NCBI GenBank assembly: GCA_027622715.1
Contig: JAQBYN010000002.1
Span: 18,464-82,463, forward strand
Origin: Pseudomonadota bacterium
Lineage (GTDB): Bacteria > Pseudomonadota > Alphaproteobacteria > SHVP01
Length of the DNA stretch: 64,000 nucleotides
Direction of reading: 5' to 3'
The notes beneath the pieces are model-generated. The model saw nothing but the letters and a program-made list of their open reading frames with translations. It ran no database searches and was not told where the DNA came from. This document shows, in pieces, positions 33,875 to 42,346 of this stretch. Within the stretch, counting starts at the first letter, position 1; every line of letters begins with the position of its first letter. A program made the translations under genes and the position numbers.

Positions 33875-34506
33875 CCTTGCTTCTCGGAATCGATTTCGAT
33901 AATACGATTGTCAGCTACGACGCGTTATTCGCGCGGCTCGCAATCGAGGCGGGCTACATTGACGATGTACCGTCCGGCGGAAAAACTGCAATCCGCGACG
34001 TGGTGCGCGCCGCGCACGGCGACAAGGCGTGGCAATTGCTGCAAGCCGACGCCTACGGTGCCCGCGTGAGCGAAGCATTGCTAAGCCAGGGTTTCTCGGC
34101 CTTCGTTTCCAGCGCCCGCCGGTTGGGGGTTCCGCTGGTCGTCGTCAGCCACAAGTCAGTGTTTTCGCATGTTGCCGCCGGCGGCCCGAATCTTCGTTAC
34201 GCCGCGCTGGCCTGGATGCGGGCGAACCGGTTCTTTGAACCCGGCGGGCTTGGCTTCGGCGTTGATGACATCTATTTCGAAGGGACGCGGTGCGAGAAGG
34301 TGGCGCGCATTCGAGAACTCGGCTGCACCCACTTTGTCGATGACCTTCCCGAAGTCTTCGCGGAAAAATCCTTTCCCAATGGTGCGATGCGTATCTTGTA
34401 CGCCCCGACCGGAGACCGTGCGGACGGATCCGCTGACGCCGTTGTGAGCGATTGGTTCGACCTACGCGATCTTCTCTTCGCCCATGCCGAAAGAGCCGTC
34501 GCGTAA
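33871..34506 (+). CDS. HAD-superfamily phosphatase-like protein
   Basis: 211 residues. HAD motif I is GIDFDNTIVSYD (Asp8 nucleophile, Asp10 acid/base); motif II is VVVSHKS (~95); motif III/IV is KVARIRELGCTHFVDDLPEVF with the acidic pair. A small helical cap lies between motifs I and II. In the proposed NDP-heptose route a phosphatase is needed to convert heptose 1,7-bisphosphate to the 1-phosphate (GmhB role), and this is the only candidate here. It is not closely GmhB-like in sequence, so the role is inferred from context. Confidence 0.75.
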   Translation: MTLLLGIDFDNTIVSYDALFARLAIEAGYIDDVPSGGKTAIRDVVRAAHGDKAWQLLQADAYGARVSEALLSQGFSAFVSSARRLGVPLVVVSHKSVFSHVAAGGPNLRYAALAWMRANRFFEPGGLGFGVDDIYFEGTRCEKVARIRELGCTHFVDDLPEVFAEKSFPNGAMRILYAPTGDRADGSADAVVSDWFDLRDLLFAHAERAVA

Positions 34507-35519
34507 ACGAGCTGTCGCAGATCGCTGAAGTTGCCCGCGCATTATGCGGCGGCACGGTGGGCGGCTTGGAAGAGATCAATGGCGCCGGCAATCATCGGGT
34601 CTACCGCGTTGACGGCAGTAACGGATCACGTTTTGCGCTCAAGACCTACTTTGCCGGCGGCCATGATGGCCCGCAGCGTTTGAGCGCTGAGTTCAAAGGC
34701 CTCACCTATATGTGGCGCGAAGGATTGCGCGTTATTCCCGAGCCAATGGCGGCGGACCGTGAAGCGCAGTGTGCCCTGTTCGGATGGATCGAAGGCGACC
34801 CTGTAACCAAACCGAGGCCGGTCGACATCGATGCGGCCAGCGACTTCATCCGCGCGCTGCGCGATCTGGCGCGGCAGCCTGACTCCGCGGAATTACCACT
34901 TGCCCGCGAGGCATGCTTGTCGCCGGACGAGTTGCATCGGCAGATTGTCGCACGCCGGGCACGGTTGGCGCGGGAATCCGCATTTCGCGGCGATCTCGCC
35001 CTGTTCTTGCGCGACACATTTGACGACACGTTGCATGTCAACTGGGCCAAAGCCCGGCGCGGACTTGCTGCCGCGGGGATTCCTGCCGGTAAAGACCTGC
35101 CGGTCGAACACCGGACGCTGTCGCCGTCGGATTTTGGATTTCACAACGCCGTCCGCGCTGCCGACGGCACCCTGATTTTCTGCGACTTCGAATATTTCGG
35201 TTGGGACGATCCGGTCAAGCTGGTTGCGGACTTTGTTCTTCACCCCGGAATGGCCCTGAAACCGCGCCTCGCCGACCGATTCGAGAAAAACGCTTCAGCG
35301 ATATTTGCCGGCGATCCAGCTTTCGCCGATCGTTTGAAGCTGTTGAAGCCGCTTTATGCACTGCGCTGGGCCCTCATTACATTGAACGAGTTCATTCCCG
35401 AGCGCTGGGCGCAACGGGCCTTTGCCCACGGCGAACGCGATCGCAATGCAGTGCTGGGGCAACAACTTGCCAAGGCCGAAGGCTTTGTCTCTCGCGTTCA
35501 TGAGGAGATCGCCGCGTGA
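34452..35519 (+). CDS. APH/choline-kinase-fold phosphotransferase
   Basis: Up to 355 residues of aminoglycoside-phosphotransferase fold. INGAGNHRVYRVDGSNGSRFALKTYF supplies the ATP-binding strands and Lys; the catalytic loop reads LSPSDFGFHNAV (HxDxxxxN with His replaced by Ser), followed by FCDFEYFGWDDPVKLVADF as the DFG equivalent. The start is uncertain: TTG 34452 overlaps the HAD gene by 55 bp, while the conserved-looking sequence begins near LSQIAEVARAL (34512), where only CTG is available. Probably a small-molecule kinase for a sugar or amino-alcohol in this pathway. Confidence 0.7.
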   Translation: MVRPTRSSLRPCRKSRRVNELSQIAEVARALCGGTVGGLEEINGAGNHRVYRVDGSNGSRFALKTYFAGGHDGPQRLSAEFKGLTYMWREGLRVIPEPMAADREAQCALFGWIEGDPVTKPRPVDIDAASDFIRALRDLARQPDSAELPLAREACLSPDELHRQIVARRARLARESAFRGDLALFLRDTFDDTLHVNWAKARRGLAAAGIPAGKDLPVEHRTLSPSDFGFHNAVRAADGTLIFCDFEYFGWDDPVKLVADFVLHPGMALKPRLADRFEKNASAIFAGDPAFADRLKLLKPLYALRWALITLNEFIPERWAQRAFAHGERDRNAVLGQQLAKAEGFVSRVHEEIAA

Positions 35520-36352
35520 CTCATGAGGCACACATTCGGGTTGTCGGCGACGACCTCGACGAACGGTCATTGGCGCTGCGGCGCCTTGTTGTGCGCGGCC
35601 TCGACGGTGGCAAACGCGGGCATATGGGATCGGCCTTCTCGCTGATTGAAATGCTGCGCGTTCTCTATGACGACATTCTGCGCTTCGACCCGAAGAACCC
35701 GACTTGGGCCGACCGCGACCGCTGCATCTTGAGCAAAGGGCACGGCTGCCTCGCGCTCTACGCCATCCTCGCCGATAGGGGCTTCTTTCCGGCGGCCGAG
35801 CTCGACCGGTTTTGCCAATTCGACGGCATGCTTGGCGGCCACCCCGAGCGCGCCAAAGTTCCTGGGGTCGAAGCGTCGACCGGTGCACTAGGCCACGGGT
35901 TGTCGATCGGTCTGGGACAGGCTTTGGCAATGCGCCTGCAAAAGCGCGACTCACGCGTTTTCGTGATCATGGGCGACGGCGAAATCAACGAGGGATCGGT
36001 TTGGGAGGCTGCGCTGTGCGCAGGCAAACACCGGCTCTCGAATCTGGTGGCCATGGTCGATTACAACAAACTGCAATCCTATGACCGAACCAGCATCGTA
36101 CAGGACCTTGAACCGCTTGCCGATAAATGGCGCGCGTTCGGTTTTGACGTACGCGAGGTCGACGGCCATGACGTCGATCAGTTGCACCGCGTTCTTTCTA
36201 ACGTACCGTTCGATAGCGGCAAGCCGTCGGCAATCATTTGCCACACCGTGAAGGGCAGGGGCATTGCCGTGGCGGAAGGCAATCCCGAATGGCACCACAG
36301 ATCCAAGATCAATGACGACGAAGTCGCCGCCATGTACGCCGAGCTGGAGTAG
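35516..36352 (+). CDS. Transketolase N-terminal subunit (TPP domain)
   Basis: 278 residues starting at GTG 35516, overlapping the previous stop (GTGA). TPP/Mg2+ motif GDGEINEGSVWEAALCAGKH ending in VDYNK, with SKGHGCLALYAIL, GGHPERAKVPGVEASTGALG and GHGLSIGLGQALA all diagnostic of split transketolases. Together with the next gene (2 bp away) it forms a heteromeric transketolase moving two-carbon units between ketose and aldose phosphates. Sedoheptulose 7-phosphate is a standard product and would feed the GmhA-like isomerase in this cluster. Confidence 0.9.
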   Translation: MTHEAHIRVVGDDLDERSLALRRLVVRGLDGGKRGHMGSAFSLIEMLRVLYDDILRFDPKNPTWADRDRCILSKGHGCLALYAILADRGFFPAAELDRFCQFDGMLGGHPERAKVPGVEASTGALGHGLSIGLGQALAMRLQKRDSRVFVIMGDGEINEGSVWEAALCAGKHRLSNLVAMVDYNKLQSYDRTSIVQDLEPLADKWRAFGFDVREVDGHDVDQLHRVLSNVPFDSGKPSAIICHTVKGRGIAVAEGNPEWHHRSKINDDEVAAMYAELE

Positions 36353-36354
36353 CT

Positions 36355-37293
36355 ATGCGTAAAACAAGCCTCGATTGCGTTTACGAACTTGCGCGGCGCG
36401 ACCCACGCGTTGTGTTCATCGGCTCCGATCTCGGTGCCGGCACGCTCGACTCGTTCAAAGAAGAGATGCCCGAGCGTTTCTTTATGGAAGGCGTGACCGA
36501 ACAAAACATTATTGGCATGGCCGCCGGCCTGGCGATGGAAGGCTACATCCCTTACGTCAACACGATCGCGACTTTCATCACCCGTCGTTGTTTCGAGCAG
36601 GTCGCGGTCGATTTGTGCCTTCATAACTTGCCGGTACGTCTCATCGGGAATGGTGGTGGTTTGGTTTACGCGCCGCTTGGGCCGACGCATCTCGCCATTG
36701 AAGACATCTCGATCATGCGGTCGCTCCCGAACATGACCGTCGTGGCGCCGGTCGATAAAGAAGAGATGGCGCGCTTTGTGCCCCAAACGCTCGATATGCC
36801 GGGTCCGGTTTACATTCGCTTGGCAAAAGGCGGCGACCCGATCGTCTCGCGCGCCGAAAATGGATTCACGGTCGGCAAGGCCATCTTGATGCGCGACCCA
36901 GGTGATATTCTGCTGGTTTCAACCGGTGTCATGACGAACCGCGCGTTGGACGCGGCGGCGGCGCTCGAAGCCACCGGCGGTCTGCGCTGCGGCGTGCTGC
37001 ACATGCACACCGTTAAGCCACTAGACGACGCTGCATTGCTTGATCTTGCCGGCAAGGTCCGCGGGATTGTCACCGTGGAAGAACACACGCTGGTCGGCGG
37101 CCTAGGTAGTGCGGTCAACGACCTACTCGGCGACCGGCTGGGCCGGCGCGCGCCGCCAGTCTTGCGTCTGGGCATTCCCGATCGATTCCCAGATAAGTAC
37201 GGCACACAAGACGACCTGCTCGGCTACTACGGGCTCCAGCCCGATGCTATTGCCAGCTCCGTCAGAGAGTTTGCCTCGGTTCATCTGCGCTAG
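36355..37293 (+). CDS. Transketolase C-terminal subunit (pyrimidine-binding)
   Basis: 312 residues: pyrimidine-binding domain (~1-165; FMEGVTEQNIIGMAAGLAME carries the conserved Glu that activates TPP) and transketolase C domain (~185-312; VTVEEHTLVGGLGSAVNDLL). It pairs with the preceding N-terminal subunit, as in other split transketolases and 1-deoxyxylulose-synthase relatives. Last gene of the run; a hairpin follows at 37312. Confidence 0.9.
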   Translation: MRKTSLDCVYELARRDPRVVFIGSDLGAGTLDSFKEEMPERFFMEGVTEQNIIGMAAGLAMEGYIPYVNTIATFITRRCFEQVAVDLCLHNLPVRLIGNGGGLVYAPLGPTHLAIEDISIMRSLPNMTVVAPVDKEEMARFVPQTLDMPGPVYIRLAKGGDPIVSRAENGFTVGKAILMRDPGDILLVSTGVMTNRALDAAAALEATGGLRCGVLHMHTVKPLDDAALLDLAGKVRGIVTVEEHTLVGGLGSAVNDLLGDRLGRRAPPVLRLGIPDRFPDKYGTQDDLLGYYGLQPDAIASSVREFASVHLR

Positions 37294-37311
37294 GCGCTGA
37301 ATCTGGCTGGC

Positions 37312-37331
37312 TACGGTGGCTTCCCACCGTA
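37312..37331 (+). terminator. Hairpin after the sugar cluster
   Basis: TACGGTGG-CTTC-CCACCGTA is a perfect 8-bp stem with a 4-base loop, 18 bp after the transketolase stop. The T-rich stretch (CCTTTTC) starts about 9 bases later, so it is a weak intrinsic terminator or an mRNA end-stabilising hairpin. Confidence 0.5.
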
Positions 37332-37540
37332 TATCCACGCCTTTTCACATTCTTGTTGCGAGTGATTATTAGTTGCGCTATCTAGGTGGCACTGCGATTG
37401 ATTTGCAGTCGCTTGATCTAGGTCAAGTGAATAGCTCGGCCCGTCGCCTAGGTTCGGCAGATCTTTGGTGGCGCCGGTCGAATAGGTGGCCAGCTAGGAA
37501 AAACCCTCGGGCGCTGCCCGGCGGCAAAATGGAGAGATGG

Positions 37541-38590
37541 ATGTTGGGTAAGGTTTTGACGTTCTGCGCGACCGGTCTGGTCGTACTTGGTTGGATGACG
37601 GGCCTCGCGTCGAGTGCGCATGCCGCGGAGGAAGTGAACGTCTATTCCTATCGCCAGCCGTTCCTCATCCAGCCGATGTTCGATGCGTTTACACGCGAGA
37701 CGGGAATCAAGGTCAACGTCGTCTTTGCTGAAACAGGTTTGGTTGAGCGGCTCAAGGCGGAAGGCCGCAACTCGCCAGCTGACTTGATCTTTACCGTCGA
37801 CATCGGCCGATTGGCCGATGCAGTCGCGGGCGGCGTAACTCAGGCGGTGCGGGACGATACCCTTGAAGGCGTCATTCCGGCGGCGATGCGCGATCCCGAC
37901 GGGCACTGGTTTGGCCTGACCCAACGCGCGCGCGTGATCTACGCCTCCAAGGAGCGCGTGCCGCTCGAAGCGGCGCGCAAACTTAGCTACGAAGATCTCG
38001 CCGATCCCAAATGGCGGGGCAAGATATGTACGCGCGCGGGCGACCATGAATACAACGTCGCGCTATTCGCCGCGATTCTTGCCAAGCACGGCGAAGAGAA
38101 GGCCAAGCTATGGCTCGCCGGGTTGCGCGATAATCTCGCACGCAAGCCGCAAGGTAACGACAGAGCCCAAGTGAAGGCGATTATGGAGGGCCAGTGCGAT
38201 CTCGCGCTGGGCAATCACTATTACTACGCCCTGATGTTGCAAAACGAAGAGCAGTTCGCCTGGGCGCAGTCGGCGCATCTCATTTTTCCCGATCAAGCCG
38301 GTGACGGTACGCACATGAACATTTCGGGAATGGCGATGACCAAGGCCGCACCCCACCGCGAGAACGCGCTCAAGCTAATGGCCTTCCTGGTGGGCGAATT
38401 GGCGCAACGCATGTATGCCGAACAGAACAACGAGTATCCGCTACGCGCCGGCGTCGATCCCTCCGGATTGTTGGCGTCCTTCGGCGATTTCAAGCGCGCC
38501 GATCAAGCGCTGGCTGAGGTCGCCAAAATGCGCCCGGCGGCTATTAGGATGATCAACGAAGTGCACTACAACGCGGGGCCGTCCAGCTAG
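37541..38590 (+). CDS. Periplasmic ferric-iron-binding protein (FbpA/AfuA-like)
   Basis: 349-residue ABC importer binding protein. Signal peptide 1-28 (MLGKVLTFCATGLVVLGW ... SAHA, cut before AEEVNVYSYRQP). Family features: VNVYSYRQPFLIQPMFDAF, DLIFTVDIGRLADAV, LTQRARVIYAS and the adjacent tyrosines Tyr227-Tyr229 (GNHYYYALM), which coordinate Fe3+ in FbpA proteins. ATG 37541 is chosen because GGAG lies 6 bases upstream; ATG 37529 is also in frame. First gene of a three-gene iron(III) import operon; the upstream region shows a repeated TTGCG around an AT-rich centre. Confidence 0.9.
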   Translation: MLGKVLTFCATGLVVLGWMTGLASSAHAAEEVNVYSYRQPFLIQPMFDAFTRETGIKVNVVFAETGLVERLKAEGRNSPADLIFTVDIGRLADAVAGGVTQAVRDDTLEGVIPAAMRDPDGHWFGLTQRARVIYASKERVPLEAARKLSYEDLADPKWRGKICTRAGDHEYNVALFAAILAKHGEEKAKLWLAGLRDNLARKPQGNDRAQVKAIMEGQCDLALGNHYYYALMLQNEEQFAWAQSAHLIFPDQAGDGTHMNISGMAMTKAAPHRENALKLMAFLVGELAQRMYAEQNNEYPLRAGVDPSGLLASFGDFKRADQALAEVAKMRPAAIRMINEVHYNAGPSS

Positions 38591-38652
38591 GACGCCCGGC
38601 CCCGGAATTAAGACCCAAACCCGATCACTGCAGCCACGATAAGGGGTGATAC

Positions 38653-40326
38653 GTGGCGAACGTTGAGGTTGCGCCGCGACTCGGACACCGTCGCGCCGAA
38701 GCGCTTTGGCAGGTCGGCGGCCTCCTGATTGCGCTGGCTGTCGCGCTCCCGATAGTCGCGATTGTCTGGTTGGCGGTTTTCCCGAGCGAGAACATTTGGC
38801 CCCACCTGTTCGAGACCGTCTTGTGGGATTACGTCGATAACACGGTGCGCTTGATGGTCGGCGTAGCGATCGGCAGTGCGGTGATTGGTGTTGGCACCGC
38901 GTGGCTGGTCAGCACAGCCGATTTTCCAGGTCGCCGATTGTTCCAGTGGGCACTCATGCTGCCGCTCGCCGCACCAACCTACATCGTTGCTTATGTCTAC
39001 ACCGACCTGCTCGAATTCGCCGGGCCGGTCCAAGGGGCTTTGCGCGAGGTCTTTGGTTGGACGTCGGCGCGCGATTATTGGTTTCCCGAAATCCGAACGG
39101 TCGGCGGTGCCATCGCGATGATGACGCTCACGCTGTACCCCTACGTCTATCTCTTATCGCGCGCGGCGTTTCTTGAGCAGGCCGGCGTAACCCGCGAAGT
39201 CAGCCGCACCTTGGGTTCCGGCCCCTGGCGGACATTCTTGCGGGTCGCACTGCCATTGGCGCGGCCCGCAATCGTCGTCGGCGTGACCCTTGCGTTGATG
39301 GAAACCTTGAACGATTTCGGCACGGTCGATTATTTCGCCGTGCGAACGCTGACGGCGGGCGTGTTCAATGTTTGGCTGACGATGGGTAACGTTGGCGGCG
39401 GCGCCCAGATTGCGCTGGTCATGCTGGGCTTTGTGGTTCTCTTGATTTTGCTCGAGCGGCTCGAACGGCGACGGCGGCGGTACCACACGCTGGCCACCCG
39501 GCACCGGCGCGCGCGGCGCCAACGCCTTGGCTCGACGGCCCGGTGGGCCGCCTTCGCGGCATGCCTGATGCCCGTGGTTTTGGGTTTCCTTGTTCCGGGG
39601 GTCGTGTTGCTGAGGAACGCCATCCTTTTCGCCGCCGAGTCTTGGTCTTCGCGCTTCGCCGACTTTGCCATCAATAGCCTTCTCCTGGCCGGTGGGACGG
39701 CAATCCTGTGCGTCGTTCTTGCAACTTTCTTGGCGTATGCGGTGCGCCTGCGCGGTGGTGCGTTGCTCGCCGGCGCGGCGCGATTTGCGAGCCTGGGTTA
39801 TGCAATTCCTGGTGCTGTGCTGGCGCTTGGAATCCTGATTCCGTTCGGCGCTTTTGATAACGCGCTGGACAGCTGGGTTAGAGAATTATTTGGCGTCTCA
39901 ACCGGACTGCTCCTGAGTGGCACGGTTGCGGCTGTCATGTTCGCCTACGTGGTCCGTTTTTTTGCACTTTCGTATGGCGCGCTCGAGTCCGGTCTGGGGC
40001 GGATCAAGCCGAACATGGAGATGGCGGCACGCACGTTGGGCGCGGGACCCACGGGGACTTTGCTTCGGGTTCATCTGCCGCTGATGAAGGGCACGCTCCT
40101 GACCGCTGCCTTACTCATTTTCGTCGACGTGATGAAAGAATTGCCGGCCACCCTTTTGTTGCGTCCGTTCAACTTCGACACACTAGCAACCTACGTCTAT
40201 CAGTTCGGCTCGTCCGAACAGCTTGAGCTTTCCGCGCTCGGCGCGTTGACGATCGTCGCCGTCGGGTTGGTACCGGTGGTGCTCCTCAATCAAGCGGTCG
40301 CACGCGATCCGAGCGAGGTTATTTGA
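38653..40326 (+). CDS. Ferric-iron ABC transporter permease (FbpB-like, fused)
   Basis: 557-residue inner-membrane protein starting at GTG 38653 (AAGGGGTGA upstream). It contains two BPD_transp_1 modules in tandem, as in FbpB/SfuB; EAA-loop sequences are visible as EVSRTLGSGPWRTFLRVALPLARPA (N half) and EMAARTLGAGPTGTLLRVHLPLMKG (C half). An Arg-rich cytoplasmic linker (RLERRRRRYHTLATRHRRARR) joins the halves. About 12 helices. It would form the translocation path with the ATPase encoded at 40395. Confidence 0.92.
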   Translation: MANVEVAPRLGHRRAEALWQVGGLLIALAVALPIVAIVWLAVFPSENIWPHLFETVLWDYVDNTVRLMVGVAIGSAVIGVGTAWLVSTADFPGRRLFQWALMLPLAAPTYIVAYVYTDLLEFAGPVQGALREVFGWTSARDYWFPEIRTVGGAIAMMTLTLYPYVYLLSRAAFLEQAGVTREVSRTLGSGPWRTFLRVALPLARPAIVVGVTLALMETLNDFGTVDYFAVRTLTAGVFNVWLTMGNVGGGAQIALVMLGFVVLLILLERLERRRRRYHTLATRHRRARRQRLGSTARWAAFAACLMPVVLGFLVPGVVLLRNAILFAAESWSSRFADFAINSLLLAGGTAILCVVLATFLAYAVRLRGGALLAGAARFASLGYAIPGAVLALGILIPFGAFDNALDSWVRELFGVSTGLLLSGTVAAVMFAYVVRFFALSYGALESGLGRIKPNMEMAARTLGAGPTGTLLRVHLPLMKGTLLTAALLIFVDVMKELPATLLLRPFNFDTLATYVYQFGSSEQLELSALGALTIVAVGLVPVVLLNQAVARDPSEVI

Positions 40327-40394
40327 CCCCGCTATCCTGCCGCAGGCCCGCGCCGTGCTACACAGGCGCACTGCCGCTCGCCGAAAGTTAGACG

Positions 40395-41438
40395 TTGCCC
40401 AATAGCGCCACACCAGTTCTGGTTTTTGAGGACGTTCGCCACCGCTACGGACGGATCGTGGCTGTCGACGGCTTTTCGTTGACCGTCGGTGCCGGCGAAG
40501 TGGTGTGCCTGGTGGGGCCGTCGGGGTGCGGCAAGTCGACCACGCTACGTTTGGCCGCGGGCTTGGAAGAACTGCAACACGGTAAGGTGAGCATCGGCGG
40601 AAACCTCGTCGCCGGCGGTGGGCGCTCAGTGCCGCCCGAGCACCGCAACACCGGCATGGTGTTCCAGGACTTTGCACTATTCCCCCACCTAAAGGTGATC
40701 GACAACATCATGTTTGGGATGCGCGGCCGTGACGCGGCAGACAAACGCGCACGGGCCGAAAAGATTCTCGATAACATCGGCATGGCCCGATATGGGCACA
40801 CATTTCCGCACGAACTATCGGGTGGCGAGCAACAGCGGGTGGCGCTTGCGCGCGCGCTTGCGCCGCGACCGGCCCTCATGTTGATGGACGAGCCGTTCTC
40901 CGGCCTCGACACCCAATTGCGTGACACCGTGCGCGACGACACGCTCAGTATTCTCGCAGAGGCCGCGACGCCGACATTGCTGGTCACCCACGATCCGCGT
41001 GAGGCAATGCGCATGGCCGACCGGGTTGCCGTGATGCGCGGCGGGCGGTTGGTTCAGGTCGGTCCGCCGGCCGAGATCTACAGTCAACCGGCGAGCCTTT
41101 TCGTTGCCGGATTCTTCGGCCATGTGAATACGCTGAGCGGGCATGCACACGGCGGCATGGTCGAGACCGCTATGGGGAAACTACCCGCGGGCGGTTTCCC
41201 GACCGACGGCCCCGTTGCCGTCGGTATCCGCAACGAGGGGCTGGTGCTAGGCAAGACCGGACCAACCGCCACGGTCCAGAGTGCCCGTGTTCTGGGCCCC
41301 TATAGTGTTGTTGCGCTGCTCCTCGAAGGCGGTGTTCGGCTTACCGCCCATATTCCCGGCACGGCGCCACCGGCGGCAGGGGCGCGCGTGAACGTCGATT
41401 TTGACCGCGCACAGGCATTTGTTTTCGCGAAAGAGTGA
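40395..41438 (+). CDS. Ferric-iron ABC transporter ATPase (FbpC-like)
   Basis: 347 residues from TTG 40395. Walker A GPSGCGKSTT (~37), Q-loop VFQDFALFPHL, signature LSGGEQQRVALARAL, Walker B LMLMDEPFSGLD, H-loop LLVTHDPREAM. The C-terminal ~110 residues form a TOBE/FbpC-type regulatory domain (PVAVGIRNEGLVL, VNVDFDRAQAFVF). It energises import by the FbpA/FbpB-like proteins upstream, 68 bp from the permease gene. No better start codon is visible near the N-terminus. Confidence 0.92.
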   Translation: MPNSATPVLVFEDVRHRYGRIVAVDGFSLTVGAGEVVCLVGPSGCGKSTTLRLAAGLEELQHGKVSIGGNLVAGGGRSVPPEHRNTGMVFQDFALFPHLKVIDNIMFGMRGRDAADKRARAEKILDNIGMARYGHTFPHELSGGEQQRVALARALAPRPALMLMDEPFSGLDTQLRDTVRDDTLSILAEAATPTLLVTHDPREAMRMADRVAVMRGGRLVQVGPPAEIYSQPASLFVAGFFGHVNTLSGHAHGGMVETAMGKLPAGGFPTDGPVAVGIRNEGLVLGKTGPTATVQSARVLGPYSVVALLLEGGVRLTAHIPGTAPPAAGARVNVDFDRAQAFVFAKE

Positions 41439-41457
41439 CTAAATAGATGAAATTCCA

Positions 41458-41529
41458 GCGCAAATCGGCGTTTGGCACGGACCCGTAGGTTTGCGCCGAC
41501 TCAGCCTTTCTGCGATGATTGGCGCAAAT
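41458..41529. promoter_or_regulatory. Three GCGCAAA elements upstream of tatA
   Basis: GCGCAAAT at 41458, its inverse TTTGCGC at 41490-41496, and GCGCAAAT again at 41522-41529 fall in the 129-bp gap before tatA. The first two can also pair as a 7-bp hairpin behind the iron-transport operon. The spacing of ~32 bp (about three helical turns) would suit a multimeric regulator, but the elements are short. Confidence 0.25.
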
Positions 41530-41567
41530 GGCGGCAAAACGGACCGCCTAACAGTTGGAGCTAGGAA

Positions 41568-41783
41568 ATGGGCATTAGTGTTTGGCAGATCGCCATCGTC
41601 GTCGTGCTGCTCGTGGTCCTGTTCGGCCGCGGCAAGATTTCGGGCCTGATGGGCGATATGGCCAAAGGTATCAAGAGCTTTAAGCGCGGCATGGCGGAAG
41701 ACGAATCGGCTGGTGCTAAAACGATTGATGCGACCACCGAGAAGTCGGCCACGGTCGAAACAAAAGACAAAGAAACCGCGTAA
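41568..41783 (+). CDS. tatA: Twin-arginine translocase subunit TatA
   Basis: 71-residue pore-forming component that exports folded proteins. N-terminal membrane helix ([15 protein letters not shown]) with the [10 protein letters not shown] hinge, amphipathic helix [15 protein letters not shown], and an acidic tail. Ribosome site GGAG...AGGAA before ATG 41568. First gene of tatABC, followed by serS-surE-pcm as in many Alphaproteobacteria. Confidence 0.93.
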   Translation: MGISVWQIAIVVVLLVVLFGRGKISGLMGDMAKGIKSFKRGMAEDESAGAKTIDATTEKSATVETKDKETA

Positions 41784-41842
41784 CCAGGCGCCTGCGCGCG
41801 CCGCTTGGCGGCGCCTGAACGGGCTTACGGGGCTTCACCTCG

Positions 41843-42334
41843 ATGTTAGATATCGGTTGGACCGAAATGATCGTCGTGGTCCTGGTCCTGATCCTTGTGG
41901 TCGGGCCCAAGGACCTACCGAAAGTCGTGCGCACCATCGGGCAATGGACTGCCAAGGCGCGCCGAATGAGCCGCGAGTTTACCAGCAGTCTGGAAGATAT
42001 CGGCCGCGAGACGGAGCTTGACGATTTGCGCCGCGATCTCAACAGCATTGGCGGCAGTAGCGTCACGTCGCTCGACAACCATATCGACCCTGACGGCTCG
42101 TTGAAGAAGTCGGTCCAATCGGATTATGCCGAGGGGAAAGCGGGTGCGGTGACTGATGCCGGCACGTCGGTCGCTCTGGGTACACCGGCTGTGGTTGACG
42201 GCGGAAGCCCTGCAAAAATACCGGCAGACGGCGATGCGGTTGCGGCCGCCGCCGACAAAGCCGATGCCGGCGCCGGCACGGCGGACGACCAAACCATTGA
42301 GCCACCGGCGAAGGCCGGTGCGTCCGGCGCTTAA
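41843..42334 (+). CDS. tatB: Twin-arginine translocase subunit TatB
   Basis: 163 residues. N-terminal helix GWTEMIVVVLVLILVVGPKD with the TatB Glu and Gly-Pro hinge, then the long amphipathic helix (LPKVVRTIGQWTAKARRMSR) and an Ala/Asp-rich low-complexity tail (~110-163). TatB forms the substrate receptor with TatC. 59 bp after tatA and 12 bp before tatC. Confidence 0.92.
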   Translation: MLDIGWTEMIVVVLVLILVVGPKDLPKVVRTIGQWTAKARRMSREFTSSLEDIGRETELDDLRRDLNSIGGSSVTSLDNHIDPDGSLKKSVQSDYAEGKAGAVTDAGTSVALGTPAVVDGGSPAKIPADGDAVAAAADKADAGAGTADDQTIEPPAKAGASGA

Positions 42335-42346
42335 GCAAGTAGGCGC

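Noticed and set aside
41471..41496. Sigma-54-like promoter (TGGCACG...TTTGC) before tatA
   Set aside because: The GG and GC elements are not 10 bp apart, so the -24/-12 spacing fails.
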